DNA of 34,842 bases from Lachnospiraceae bacterium (GCA_022788085.1 JALEWA010000067.1:1-34842), one strand, 5' to 3'; positions 24,761 to 33,484 are shown, counted from the first letter of the stretch. Numbers and translations are program-made. Notes: a model not told the origin generated them from the sequence alone.

Positions 24761-25252
24761 ATGCAGGAAATGATAGTGGTCAATATGGCGGATCTGAAAC
24801 TGGCAAGGGGAAAGCAGAAGCTTATTACAAGAGATTTAGGTTCCTGTGTAGCAGTGGCAATGCGTGATCCGGAAAAGGCAATCGGAGGTCTGCTTCATGT
24901 GATGCTCCCTGAGTGTAGTGACCCTGAGAATACAGGGGTGGAGACATATCCAAAGTATGCTGACACCGGTATAGATTTAATGATTAAGCAAATGGTATTG
25001 GCTGGTGCTTCAAAAAACAGGTTAACAGCAAAACTTGCCGGAGCAGCTCATATGGTGAAGACGGAATTTGTCCCTATTTCAGAAGATTTGTCTTCCAGAA
25101 ATCTGGAAGCAGTAAAAAGAAGGCTTGCAAAATACCAGATACCGATAGTTGCCATGGAGGTTGAAGATGAATATCCCAGAACAGTTGTTTTTGAACCGGA
25201 AAGAGGTATTCTGCAGATAAAAACAATAGGGCGTGCAGATAGATTTATATAG
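24761..25252 (+). CDS. cheD: Chemoreceptor glutamine deamidase CheD
   Basis: A 163-residue protein. CheD deamidates glutamines on chemoreceptors and partners with CheC in Firmicutes. The catalytic triad is intact with the usual spacing: Thr23, Cys29 and His46 in TRDLGSCVAV...GGLLHVMLP. The conserved GLL-HxMLP and the glycine-rich KLAGAAHM segment are present. AGGAGGGAG at 24749-24757 fixes the start. No other che or flagellar gene is nearby, but the gene implies a chemotactic, probably motile, organism. Confidence 0.93.
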   Translation: MQEMIVVNMADLKLARGKQKLITRDLGSCVAVAMRDPEKAIGGLLHVMLPECSDPENTGVETYPKYADTGIDLMIKQMVLAGASKNRLTAKLAGAAHMVKTEFVPISEDLSSRNLEAVKRRLAKYQIPIVAMEVEDEYPRTVVFEPERGILQIKTIGRADRFI

Positions 25253-25329
25253 GACATTATGCTAGAATAATAGATAGAGAAGAGTAATTAGGAAGATAAG
25301 GAATAGTTATGGAAAGGGAGGGGTCGAAG

Positions 25330-25518
25330 ATGAAAGAATATAATGAAATGGTTGAATTGGAACGAAAAATCATTAAGAGTTACAATGAGCTGTTGAAAAC
25401 CTTGTTAGAGGAAGGCGACATGGATACGTTAGAGCAGGTTATTATGGATGACGAATACAGAGATAAATTACTGAATATGCATACCAGTAAATTGCAGAAT
25501 GAACATGAGCTTTCATGA
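25330..25518 (+). CDS. Small helical protein of unknown function (62 residues)
   Basis: ATG 25330 is preceded by GGGAGGGG at 25316-25323; an in-frame ATG at 25309 has no comparable site. The protein is highly charged and predicted almost fully helical (KEYNEMVELERKIIKSYNEL, then LKTLLEEGDMDTLEQVI). It has no cysteine and no signal peptide. It lies between cheD and an exported LRR protein with short gaps, suggesting a shared transcript. I do not recognise it. Confidence 0.6.
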   Translation: MKEYNEMVELERKIIKSYNELLKTLLEEGDMDTLEQVIMDDEYRDKLLNMHTSKLQNEHELS

Positions 25519-25536
25519 TGGAGAGGGAAGGGGAAA

Positions 25537-26595
25537 ATGGTGAAAAAATTAAAGAGAATTATGGCAGGTATGATATGCCTTGCATTGATTTTTAGTATGC
25601 TTCCAACCACTACGGTGAGGGCTGATATGGGAGGCTGGACAAAAGACAGCAATGGAGTTATGACGATTACAGGAACGACGATAACTGTCAGAGAAGCTTA
25701 TGGAACATTATATATAGAAGGAATTGGTGCAATTCCGGACTACACTCCGGCAACTTATACGATGCGCCCATGGCATTATCTCGATTTTCATACTGTTTCC
25801 ATTGGACCTGGAATCACGGAAATCGGAAGCTATGCATTTGCGGATAAGGTAAAAATAAAGAAAGTAAATATTCCGGCAACCACCTTCATTAAGGATAATA
25901 CATCCTTTGCCAATGTTTCCAAGGATATTATTTTCCGGGTAAGCGGTTCTGTTCCAACAACAAAGCAGTTTCAGACAATTACTTATACAAGTCTTGACAG
26001 CATAGCTGCAAATGCACCAAATGCTGCACAGTGTATGTTTATCATGGATAATGGTACAGTAGCGCAGCAGTTTCGTGAGAAAGCATACCCATATATGAAA
26101 TATGTTTATTCCGCTCAGGATTCTTCTGCACCGTGGGAAAGAAAAGAGGATACCACAAAGAATGTCAAGTTTGATCCTGTCTGCAAAATCTCCCCGGAAA
26201 ATGACATGGGTATTCTTACGAATATGACAGCACACCGCAGGCTGCAGGGAAGTGCTTTTATGGAATACATTTCCTATTTCCTTGGGGATTATACTTATTT
26301 ATGTTCCTATAATATGGCGCTGACAGATCAGAATGGAACAATATATGGAACAAACGGAACAAAAAAGTATGTTCTGTATCTGCCGAAAAAGGAGCAGATT
26401 GTGGCAAGACAGTATCGCCTGATAGAAATGGGGCCGGATGGACAGCTTTATTATCTGGATGATTTGGATAATAATTATGCTACGGTTACTTTCGAAACCT
26501 TTTATCCTACATCAACGTATGCATTGGTATACAAGTATGATTATGCATTACTGCAGGCAATGACTACGCAGGCAGGCATTGCAACAACACCATAA
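25537..26595 (+). CDS. Exported protein with a short BspA-type leucine-rich repeat
   Basis: A 352-residue secreted protein. The signal peptide (about 1-29, ending TTTVRA) is clear. A BspA-like LRR stretch at about 85-120 contains VSIGPGITEIGSYAFADKVK and IKKVNIPATT. The remainder (about 150-352), rich in Tyr and Thr, is of unknown fold. There is no LPXTG or C-terminal anchor. ATG 25537 is very close to AAGGGG, so GTG 25540 is an alternative start. The gene ends at a bidirectional terminator. Confidence 0.75.
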   Translation: MVKKLKRIMAGMICLALIFSMLPTTTVRADMGGWTKDSNGVMTITGTTITVREAYGTLYIEGIGAIPDYTPATYTMRPWHYLDFHTVSIGPGITEIGSYAFADKVKIKKVNIPATTFIKDNTSFANVSKDIIFRVSGSVPTTKQFQTITYTSLDSIAANAPNAAQCMFIMDNGTVAQQFREKAYPYMKYVYSAQDSSAPWERKEDTTKNVKFDPVCKISPENDMGILTNMTAHRRLQGSAFMEYISYFLGDYTYLCSYNMALTDQNGTIYGTNGTKKYVLYLPKKEQIVARQYRLIEMGPDGQLYYLDDLDNNYATVTFETFYPTSTYALVYKYDYALLQAMTTQAGIATTP

Positions 26596-26602
26596 TTTTC
26601 AT

Positions 26603-26637
26603 AAAAAGGATGCCATCAAAAAGATGACATCCTTTTT
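26603..26637. terminator. Bidirectional terminator between convergent genes
   Basis: AAAAAGGATG-C-CATC pairs with GATG-A-CATCCTTTTT (one mismatch) around a loop of A's. The A and T runs on either side make it functional for the LRR gene on the plus strand and the PHP gene on the minus strand. Confidence 0.88.
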
Positions 26638-26639
26638 CT

Positions 26640-27410
26640 TTAGTGAAGCAGCTGCATAGCTACTTTTCTTCTATGTGCTCTTGCAAGGCTTGCAAAGTGG
26701 TTATAGAACCAGAAAGATTCTACTAATACATGATTTAATATTCCAATTTTTTGTTTTACGGTTCCTGTATAATAACTGCCTCCTGCAACGAGAGAAAGAC
26801 GATTCTTTATGCAGGATATCAGTTCAGATTCCTTTGTAATTTCCTGTGGTATCTGTGTATATGCAGTTCCAACACAGTCAGGATGGTGTGAATCGCTTCC
26901 GCCAAAGGTAGGAAGATTGTATTTACAAGCCAATTCCAAAGCTTTACGGTTAGATTCCGCAGATTCACAGGAGTTATATCCTTCTAAGAAATCAAATTTT
27001 TTCATAATTTCAGGATGTTTCTTGTAAACTCTTGTCTGGGTAATACTCAAATGACGCTCTCCACAAGGATGAGCCGGACCAAGAATACCACCATGCAAAT
27101 GAACAATATCCTGAAGAATACGTACAGGAAGTCCCCGACATTCCAAAAGCTTTAATTTTACCGATTCAGGCATAATAACTAAAATATGACCGGCATCTAT
27201 AGTATCGTATTCAATTCCTTTCAAAACAGTGAAGTTTTTTATTTTTTCTTTGCAATGATCCCGATATTCACGGAATCCATTATATGAATTGTGGTCAGTA
27301 ACAAGCATACCGTCAAATCCCTTTTCCTGCAGTGATTGAATATATTCTGCAATTGGAATTTTTCCATCCAGTGAACCTTCCAGCGTGTGACAATGTAAAT
27401 CAAATTTCAT
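26640..27410 (-). CDS. PHP-domain metal-dependent phosphoesterase
   Basis: A 256-residue protein of the polymerase-and-histidinol-phosphatase family. Metal-ligand motifs: DLHCHT at 4-9, VTDHNS, GIEYDTIDAGHILV, GPAHPCGERH and GGSDSHHPDCVG. The start is placed at MKFDLHCHT (27410) because AAGGTAAGGA precedes it. The frame is open 12 codons further but without a good site. The substrate may be a phosphodiester or sugar phosphate; it cannot be read from sequence. The 306-base gap to the next gene is A/T-rich and holds only the promoter at 27661. Confidence 0.85.
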   Translation of the reverse strand: MKFDLHCHTLEGSLDGKIPIAEYIQSLQEKGFDGMLVTDHNSYNGFREYRDHCKEKIKNFTVLKGIEYDTIDAGHILVIMPESVKLKLLECRGLPVRILQDIVHLHGGILGPAHPCGERHLSITQTRVYKKHPEIMKKFDFLEGYNSCESAESNRKALELACKYNLPTFGGSDSHHPDCVGTAYTQIPQEITKESELISCIKNRLSLVAGGSYYTGTVKQKIGILNHVLVESFWFYNHFASLARAHRRKVAMQLLH

Positions 27411-27660
27411 TTTAATGTCCTTACCTTTCTTATCTAAAAGGATCATTACTTACTCCAACGATTATTATTGTACAATAAAAAATCAATAACTTCAAATAAC
27501 AGTATATGGATTTGATGGAAAAATATTAGCATCAAAAAAGATAAAAAATATATAAAATGATTAATGGAAATTGATAAAACCACAAAATGTAAAAGTATAT
27601 GTGCATAAAGATTGCAAACTCTCAAATTTATTATGAAAAGATTAAGAATTTCCAGTTTGG

Positions 27661-27689
27661 TTGACAAGAGTGAATGCATACCATATAAT
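27661..27689 (+). promoter_or_regulatory. Perfect-consensus sigma-A promoter of the PAP2 gene
   Basis: TTGACA (27661-27666), 17 bases, TATAAT (27684-27689). The predicted start near 27696 excludes the longer upstream reading frame from 27612 and supports ATG 27717. Confidence 0.92.
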
Positions 27690-27716
27690 AAATCCTCGAG
27701 AGAAAGAGGCGAGAGA

Positions 27717-28391
27717 ATGAAAAAATCATGGAAAGAATTATGCAGTAGATATAAAGGCCTTACTGTTATGGCAATTTATTGTGTGGTTTATTTGGCTGCA
27801 TTTTATTATTTGGAACACAGGAATATATCATATCATGTTATTCATTTTGGAATTGATGCTTATATTCCGTTTTGCGAATATTTTATTGTGCCATATCTGC
27901 TTTGGTTTGCTTATGTGGCATTAGCAGTCGTTTATTTTGGAATTAAGGATCAGGAAGAGGGGAATAAGCTGATAGCATTTCTGATCGCAGGAATGACGAT
28001 ATTTCTTGTTGTGTCAGCAGTGTTTCCGAATGGACTTCACCTTAGACCAAAGACCTTTGCAAGAGACAATATTTTTGTTGATATGGTAAAGAAGCTTTAT
28101 ATGATTGATACTTCGACAAATGTAATTCCCAGCATTCATGTGTATAATTCAATTGCAGTTATGATTGCTGTCTGGAGAACAAAGCTTTTAGAGAAGCATA
28201 AGGTAATCAAGTCGGGCATGATGCTTCTTGGTATAAGCATTATTTGTTCTACAGTATTATTGAAACAGCATTCCATGCTTGATGTTCTGGTGGCATTTAT
28301 TCTGGCAGCACTTATTTATACAGTGTGCTATCGGGAAGAAGTTGCTACAAGAACCAGTGTTTCAAGAACAAAGGCAAAGCTAAAGTATTAA
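27717..28391 (+). CDS. PAP2-superfamily membrane phosphatase
   Basis: A 224-residue integral membrane protein with five to six hydrophobic helices (about 15-33, 52-75, 86-103, 142-155, 167-182, 187-205). The PAP2 signature is partly visible: RPKTFARD from 110 (motif C1 region), PSIH at 138-141 (motif C2), and S178...H185...D189 in STVLLKQHSMLD (motif C3). The family dephosphorylates lipid phosphates such as undecaprenyl pyrophosphate or phosphatidic acid. The exact substrate is open, and some members act as inositol-phosphotransferases. It has its own promoter and terminator. Confidence 0.85.
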   Translation: MKKSWKELCSRYKGLTVMAIYCVVYLAAFYYLEHRNISYHVIHFGIDAYIPFCEYFIVPYLLWFAYVALAVVYFGIKDQEEGNKLIAFLIAGMTIFLVVSAVFPNGLHLRPKTFARDNIFVDMVKKLYMIDTSTNVIPSIHVYNSIAVMIAVWRTKLLEKHKVIKSGMMLLGISIICSTVLLKQHSMLDVLVAFILAALIYTVCYREEVATRTSVSRTKAKLKY

Positions 28392-28409
28392 TATGAAATG
28401 TATGAAAAA

Positions 28410-28444
28410 CGGCAGGAGACTCCCATGACTCCTGCCGCTTTTTT
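28410..28444 (+). terminator. Rho-independent terminator of the PAP2 gene
   Basis: CGGCAGGAG (28410-28418) pairs with CTCCTGCCG (28429-28437) around a 10-base loop and is followed by a run of six T's. Confidence 0.92.
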
Positions 28445-28467
28445 ATGCTTTGTTATGGTTTTACTGT

Positions 28468-28665
28468 TTACATACGGGAAGAAAGAGTCTTTGGGGAAAG
28501 AGTTGTAATGACAAAACGTTCGATATTGTCATAGCTTTCTTCTGGCATTATGTAAACCTTACGATTACTCTTTAAAGTCAGAGTAACTGCCTCCTTATCC
28601 TGATTAACCTCATCGCATATTGCGTCAAAATCATTCTTAAGGGATGTAAAAGTAATTTCTTTCAT
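28468..28665 (-). CDS. Phd/YefM-type antitoxin without an adjacent toxin
   Basis: A 65-residue protein resembling the Phd/YefM antitoxin family: MKEITFTSLKNDFDAICDEV, then NQDKEAVTLTLKSNRKVYIM and PEESYDNIERF. The N-terminal part is the DNA-binding and dimerisation domain. The usual toxin-binding tail is short. AGGAGG lies 8 bases before the ATG. No RelE/YoeB/Doc-type frame follows: the next 77 bases reach the PAP2 terminator and gene. It is therefore a solitary antitoxin or a free-standing repressor. A promoter and a palindrome upstream suggest autoregulation. Confidence 0.8.
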   Translation of the reverse strand: MKEITFTSLKNDFDAICDEVNQDKEAVTLTLKSNRKVYIMPEESYDNIERFVITTLSPKTLSSRM

Positions 28666-28685
28666 TGGGGAACCTCCTATTTCTT

Positions 28686-28710
28686 GTCACTTGGGGAATG
28701 TTGTAGTGAC
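28686..28710. promoter_or_regulatory. Operator-like palindrome before the antitoxin gene
   Basis: GTCACT (28686-28691) and AGTGAC (28705-28710) form a perfect inverted repeat with a 13-base gap. It lies immediately downstream of the predicted transcription start, as expected for autorepression by a Phd/YefM protein. Confidence 0.5.
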
Positions 28711-28717
28711 TTTCTAA

Positions 28718-28746
28718 ATAATACATAATTTTTCGTACAATTTCAA
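28718..28746 (-). promoter_or_regulatory. Promoter of the antitoxin gene (minus strand)
   Basis: On the minus strand TTGAAA (28746-28741), 17 bases, then TATTAT (28723-28718), preceded by ATG (extended -10). The start would be near 28711. Confidence 0.7.
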
Positions 28747-28852
28747 GTAAAAAATCTAGAATTATGTAAATAATTTTAAAATTGTAAGGAATGACGAAAA
28801 AATAAAGTGAATATTGTTAAATGTGAAAGAAAGATAGCTAAATATCACAAAA

Positions 28853-28883
28853 AAAGCTCCTGAAAAACAGAAGCCTTTGTGTT
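28853..28883 (-). terminator. Possible minus-strand terminator
   Basis: On the minus strand GCTTCTG and CAGGAGC form a 7-bp stem with one mismatch, followed by seven T's. It would end minus-strand transcripts that come through the 25-bp repeat array, for example from the GDPD gene. Confidence 0.5.
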
Positions 28884-28915
28884 ATACTTATGGCGTAAGG
28901 TCGCATTTTCTATGA

Positions 28916-29062
28916 TGTCATTCCTGATGTCAATCCAAGTTGTCATTCCTGATGCCAATCCAAGCTGTCATTACCTGATGTCAATTCCTAAGCTGTCTAA
29001 ACTGCTGTCGTACCACAGATGTCATTCCTGATGTCAATCCAAGCTGTCATTACCATGCAAGC
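28916..29062. repeat. Degenerate tandem repeat, 25-bp period
   Basis: Six units: 28916-28940, 28941-28965, 28966-28993, 28994-29019, 29020-29044, 29045-29062 (partial). Units 1, 2 and 5 are 25 bp and nearly identical (TGTCATTCCTGATGTCAATC, then CAAGC or CAAGT); units 3 and 4 are longer and diverged. The 25-bp period does not keep a reading frame, and there are no unique spacers. On the minus strand each good unit contains TTGACA. The whole gene-free stretch 28666-29307 holds this array, the antitoxin promoter and a small TTCGG/CCGAA hairpin near 29125-29139; the rest shows nothing. Confidence 0.9.
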
Positions 29063-29307
29063 TAAAGCCGTAAAATCTAGTAATAATTCAAGTATAAATG
29101 TAAAGTAGTATGTTAGTTGTGTCGTTCGGCTTCCCCGAAGGGTTCTTGGAAAATGCTTACCGTTAATTTCCATATCCGATATAACGTAATCAGTATATCA
29201 TAGGTTTACGTAATTTTATATAGCAAATATTACAAAAAAAAATTAGCAAATTTACATAAATACTCAACATTTTGCGCTATTTTATACAGAATCATTGTGC
29301 ATTCAGG

Positions 29308-30153
29308 TTACACTTTTGGAATAAAATCTTCAAAAATGAATGAATCAAAGTGAGGGGCAATCTGCTCAAGTTCATCCTGAGAACGAACAGTCCATGCAAT
29401 GGAAAGACAGCGATACAGCTTTCGGCAGAGTGTTCTGGAAAGCTCTGTATAATGTTTGCAATTATATGCAATAAAATCAGGTGATGCAATAAAGTTAAAT
29501 ATCAAGTGTGCCAAAAAGAAGAAAAGTACGTTTGGAGTAGTTTTCATAAAATTCTCTGACAATTGTCCGCGTACTATGTCAGGACGATTCCTGCGATACC
29601 AAAGTAATGCTAAGGGATGGAAGGATTCAATACAATAGAGTCCTTTATAGTCTGAAAGTATTTTGTCACAGGTACTGCATAACGAATTGGCATTTTTTTC
29701 CACTTTATATTCGATGACAAGGGGAACCTTTCCATCTACCAGCTTTAAGATATCGGTAAATGCCGGAATCCTTTCTTCTGTTCCAAGTAATCGAAATTGT
29801 TGCAACTCTTCGAAGGTGTAGTCTTTCAGATTACCATCTACACCACAGATTCGCAGCAGAGTATCATCATGGAATACAACAGGTATTCCATCCTTGGTAA
29901 GATGTACATCAAATTCGATACCAAAACCCTGTTCCACTGCACGTTTGATGGCAGCGTAGGAATTTTCGGGATAATTACCACCGTTACAATAGGGACTGTT
30001 TGCCTCACGAAGAGAGGGATTCATATTATGTAGTCCTCTATGGGCGTACATACGACCATAAAAAGGCTTGTAATCAGGCCTGTTACAAAGACGAGGCATG
30101 ATTGCAAGCAGATATAGAAGCAACAATACCAGAATAATAGCTATTATTTTCAT
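29308..30153 (-). CDS. Membrane-anchored glycerophosphodiester phosphodiesterase
   Basis: A 281-residue GDPD-family enzyme that splits glycerophosphodiesters to an alcohol and glycerol-3-phosphate. One N-terminal hydrophobic helix (3-19) probably anchors it. Active-site motifs: AHRG (37-40), PENS (62-65), EFDVHLTKDGIPVVFHDDTL (80-99, metal ligands Glu80 and Asp82 and catalytic His95), and later VIEYKVE. The ending is AWTVRSQDELEQI, then FIFEDFIPK. AGGAGA lies before the ATG on the minus strand. It may act in recycling lipids or teichoic-acid-type polymers. Confidence 0.92.
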   Translation of the reverse strand: MKIIAIILVLLLLYLLAIMPRLCNRPDYKPFYGRMYAHRGLHNMNPSLREANSPYCNGGNYPENSYAAIKRAVEQGFGIEFDVHLTKDGIPVVFHDDTLLRICGVDGNLKDYTFEELQQFRLLGTEERIPAFTDILKLVDGKVPLVIEYKVEKNANSLCSTCDKILSDYKGLYCIESFHPLALLWYRRNRPDIVRGQLSENFMKTTPNVLFFFLAHLIFNFIASPDFIAYNCKHYTELSRTLCRKLYRCLSIAWTVRSQDELEQIAPHFDSFIFEDFIPKV

Positions 30154-30414
30154 AATTACATTCTCCTCAACTAAAAAACAATATAGAACAAAGTCCTTTT
30201 CGATTATAGCACTTATTTGTGGTTGTGTGACATATTATGTAGAAATATTGTTCGTAACAGTTTGTAGTGATTAAGGCATCTGCTTGCCATAAACAAATAA
30301 TCTGAAAACTGATGATTAGAGTAGAGTATTGTGTTGTACTTTGGGCACTTTTAGTATAAAATATGAAAGAGAGCGTGTTACCCTTTGATGATGAAGGGGG
30401 AAATGGAGCTGGGT

Positions 30415-32463
30415 ATGAAGAAGAAAATAATTGCACTACTGATGACAGGGATTATCCTTACACAGATAACGGGATGTAGTGCACTGGAACCGTTTCTTGA
30501 TTCCTTTAGCAAGGTTGGAGAAGCTGTCAAGGAGGCAGGGGGAGAGAAAAACCCAAAAGAGGAGATTAGGTATCAGGATGATTACTATGAGTATGTAAAT
30601 CAGGATATACTGGATCAGATAGAGTTAAGTGATACGGATGCTCAATGGACCTGGTTTGGGGAGTTGATGGCAGTATCTGATGAAGAGATGGAGGATATCA
30701 TACAGGAACTGGCGCAAAGCAAGGAGACTTATGAAAAGGGTTCTTCTGAGCAGAAGATAAAGGATATGTATGAATGTGTCAGTGACATGGAGAATCGAAA
30801 TGCAACCGGTCTTGGGCCATTGCAGCCTCATCTGGATACGATACGAAATGCCACAACAATAGAAGAATATGTGGATGCACTGGCAATGTTAAGCGGTGAA
30901 TTTGGCTTTAGCAGTATTGTCGGAGGTTATTATATTAATCAGAATATGGCAGACTCAAGCAAGAATTCTGTTTATTTGATGTACGCGGATACCTTGATTG
31001 GAAAGGAATATCTGGAGAATCCGCAAATGCAGGAATACGTGGATATTTATTTTGGCTATATGCAGGATATGCTTGAAGAATTTGGTATGTCTGAACGGGA
31101 GTCTGCAGATACGACAAGTCAGATTGAGGTATTGCTTCGTGATATTTGTGCAAGTACACTTCCTATGGAGGATTATTATGATCCGTCTATTACATATAAT
31201 GTCTTTACGAAGGAAGAGCTGCAGGAGCTATATACCAATGTAGATATTGAGAAGATGCTAAAGACACTTCGGATCGATTCGGAAGAAAGCTATATTATAG
31301 AGGATGTTGAACAGGCAAAGAAGATTAATGAGCTTCTGGTAGAAGAGAACCTGGAGTTGTTAAAGGATTTTTCTACTTTTGTCATGCTTAATGACGTTGC
31401 AGAATATTCTACAGAAAATTATGCAAGGCTTGCAAAGAATCTGGAAAATCAGTTGCATGGTGTAACAGAAACGATCAGCGATGAAGATATTTGGATGGAT
31501 ATGACACAGGATATGCTACCATGGGACTTTGGAAAGATATATGTTGAGGAACACTTTTCAGAGGAAAGTAAGACAGATGTTGAGCATATGATTACAGAAA
31601 TCAAGGAAGCCTATAAGGAGATTATCAGACGTCAGGAGTGGATGAGTGAGGAAACAAAGGAAAAGGCAATCCGAAAACTTGATACTATGCAGGCAAAAAT
31701 CGGATATCCTGACGAATGGCCTGACAGTATGGAGATGATGCAGGTAACTCCAATTTCAGAGGGAGGAAGTCTTTTATCGAATCTGCTTGTGAATATGCAG
31801 GTAACAATAGAAGATAATCTGCAGGATTTGAACAGAGAGGTAGACAGAACAGAGTGGGGAATGACACCACAGACAGTAAATGCTTCCTATAACCCATTGA
31901 ATAATGAGATTCTATTTCCGGCGGCAATATTGCAGCCACCATTTTATGATCCCGATGGAGATGATGCAACGAATCTTGGTGGAATCGGCTATGTGATTGC
32001 CCATGAAATCAGTCATGCCTTTGATGCAAGTGGTGCGTTATATGATGAATATGGTAATTACAATATATGGTGGACTGCAGATGAACTTGAAAAATATAAT
32101 GAGCTTTCAGAATCCATTGTAAGTTATTATGAAAATTATGAGATTGCAGGTATGAAGGTAAATGGCTCACTTACTCTGTCTGAGAATATTGCGGACTTGG
32201 GGGCTATGACATGTATTACTTCCATTATTGGAGATGATAATAAGGATTTACAGGAAGCGTTCAGTCAGTTGGCATATATCTGGGCAAGTGAGGAAACCAT
32301 AGCATATCAGATGTTACTGTTAAATAATGATACCCATGCACCAAATAAAGTCAGGGTAAATGCCGTATTAAGTGCATGTGATGCTTTTTATGAGGCTTAT
32401 AACATAAAGGAAACAGATGGCATGTATGTAGCGCCACAGGACAGAGTTGGGATATGGAAGTAA
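30415..32463 (+). CDS. M13-family (neprilysin-like) zinc metallopeptidase lipoprotein
   Basis: A 682-residue exported peptidase. The signal peptide MKKKIIALLMTGIILTQITG leads to a lipobox Cys21 (ITGC). The N-terminal half (about 55-430) is the helical M13_N region. Catalytic features: NASYNPLNNEILFPAAI (the NAFY-type motif), zinc site HEISH with His530, Glu531 and His534, and ENIAD with Glu590 and Asp594. The C-terminal end (APNKVRVNAVLSACDAFYEA) is M13-typical. The start is a choice: ATG 30415 has GGAG 6 bases before it and gives a clean lipoprotein signal, while in-frame ATGs at 30388, 30391 and 30403 would add up to nine residues. It is likely an extracytoplasmic oligopeptidase. Confidence 0.9.
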   Translation: MKKKIIALLMTGIILTQITGCSALEPFLDSFSKVGEAVKEAGGEKNPKEEIRYQDDYYEYVNQDILDQIELSDTDAQWTWFGELMAVSDEEMEDIIQELAQSKETYEKGSSEQKIKDMYECVSDMENRNATGLGPLQPHLDTIRNATTIEEYVDALAMLSGEFGFSSIVGGYYINQNMADSSKNSVYLMYADTLIGKEYLENPQMQEYVDIYFGYMQDMLEEFGMSERESADTTSQIEVLLRDICASTLPMEDYYDPSITYNVFTKEELQELYTNVDIEKMLKTLRIDSEESYIIEDVEQAKKINELLVEENLELLKDFSTFVMLNDVAEYSTENYARLAKNLENQLHGVTETISDEDIWMDMTQDMLPWDFGKIYVEEHFSEESKTDVEHMITEIKEAYKEIIRRQEWMSEETKEKAIRKLDTMQAKIGYPDEWPDSMEMMQVTPISEGGSLLSNLLVNMQVTIEDNLQDLNREVDRTEWGMTPQTVNASYNPLNNEILFPAAILQPPFYDPDGDDATNLGGIGYVIAHEISHAFDASGALYDEYGNYNIWWTADELEKYNELSESIVSYYENYEIAGMKVNGSLTLSENIADLGAMTCITSIIGDDNKDLQEAFSQLAYIWASEETIAYQMLLLNNDTHAPNKVRVNAVLSACDAFYEAYNIKETDGMYVAPQDRVGIWK

Positions 32464-32523
32464 GATTTTCGAATCTGTTCTGAATTACGATAGATAAATA
32501 AATAACAGGAAGGGGAAGACAGC

Positions 32524-33411
32524 ATGAGAAAAAAGGGGAAATTTATAATTAAGTTAGTAGCAGTAGGAGTATTGTCAGGTATTCTTTTTACCGGAGCAGG
32601 TGACGCAAAGATTTATGCAGCACAAGAGTATACCGTTACGGCACAGAAAACGATCATGTACACCGCCGATAAAGCGGTTGTATACACAGCGCCGGATTTG
32701 CAGGCAACAATTGTTACTGTGATTAGTCCGAATCTGCCGGTAGATGTAACAGGTATTACGTCAAACGGCTGGTATCAAATTGATTTAAAAGGGATTTATT
32801 ATATACCGGCCAATGGGCTTAGAGAGAAGCCGGATGAAAGTCAGTTAAAGTCTTATCAGGCTGATGAGATAACGAAGCTTACAAAGGGAACCTTTTCTTT
32901 TTTCAAGAATTCAGAGCTTCGTGGATTTACAAAGGATGATATTGAAGAGATGGATGATAATACCTATATCAAATATCTCGATTCTTATTTAATGGGAAAT
33001 CATGTGATTGAGAATTGTATTCTGGTAGATAGTGGACTTACGTTAAAGGAAGCATATGAAGGTGCATCAGCAGCTGACAATAAGGTAGCCGCAATAACCA
33101 TGAAGGATTATCTGGTAAATTACCGCAATCAATATCTGGAGGATAGCTTCTGGGGACCGGTCAGAACAGAAGAGGAGCTTAAGGTTACCGTGAATCGTGC
33201 TATACGCTATGATTATAAGGAGTTCAGTACCGTATATAAGAATGCGATTGTAGGATCAGAGAGTACAAAGATGGAAAGTGTTTTAAATGAGGTAATTGCT
33301 GATATTAAGGCAGAGCAGGGAATTACTTTTACGTGTGAAATGGATTATGGTTCTTACCAGAATGAGGAAGGAAAGAGTACATCAGGCTGGATTATTGAAT
33401 TTACAAGGTAA
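32524..33411 (+). CDS. Exported protein with an SH3-like domain
   Basis: A 295-residue secreted protein. The signal peptide (about 1-33) ends near IYAA. A bacterial SH3-like domain follows at about 45-100 (AVVYTAPDLQATIVTVISPN, then LPVDVTGITSNGWYQIDLKG). It closely resembles the N-terminal domain of the D-Ala-D-Ala carboxypeptidase at 34298. Residues 110-295 are an acidic, helical part of unknown fold (FFKNSELRGFTKDDIEEMDD, SGWIIEF near the end). AGGAAGGGG lies before ATG 32524. The protein probably binds or works at the cell wall. Confidence 0.75.
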   Translation: MRKKGKFIIKLVAVGVLSGILFTGAGDAKIYAAQEYTVTAQKTIMYTADKAVVYTAPDLQATIVTVISPNLPVDVTGITSNGWYQIDLKGIYYIPANGLREKPDESQLKSYQADEITKLTKGTFSFFKNSELRGFTKDDIEEMDDNTYIKYLDSYLMGNHVIENCILVDSGLTLKEAYEGASAADNKVAAITMKDYLVNYRNQYLEDSFWGPVRTEEELKVTVNRAIRYDYKEFSTVYKNAIVGSESTKMESVLNEVIADIKAEQGITFTCEMDYGSYQNEEGKSTSGWIIEFTR

Positions 33412-33484
33412 CAATGAAGGTAGTGAATAGTTACATTACAAGAAAAGATAAATAGAAAAGAACAAACGCAATGAGGAGCGTAAG

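Noticed and set aside
26809-27027. 72-residue plus-strand frame
   Set aside because: Antisense to the conserved PHP motifs; no ribosome binding site.
27612-27716. 35-codon N-terminal extension of the PAP2 protein
   Set aside because: It lies across a perfect-consensus promoter at 27661-27689, whose predicted start is downstream of the extension.
28913-29027. Short plus-strand reading frame through the 25-bp repeats
   Set aside because: No ribosome binding site, low-complexity product, and the repeat period breaks the frame between units.
28916-29062. CRISPR array
   Set aside because: Units follow each other without unique spacers, the 25-bp units vary, and no cas gene is present.
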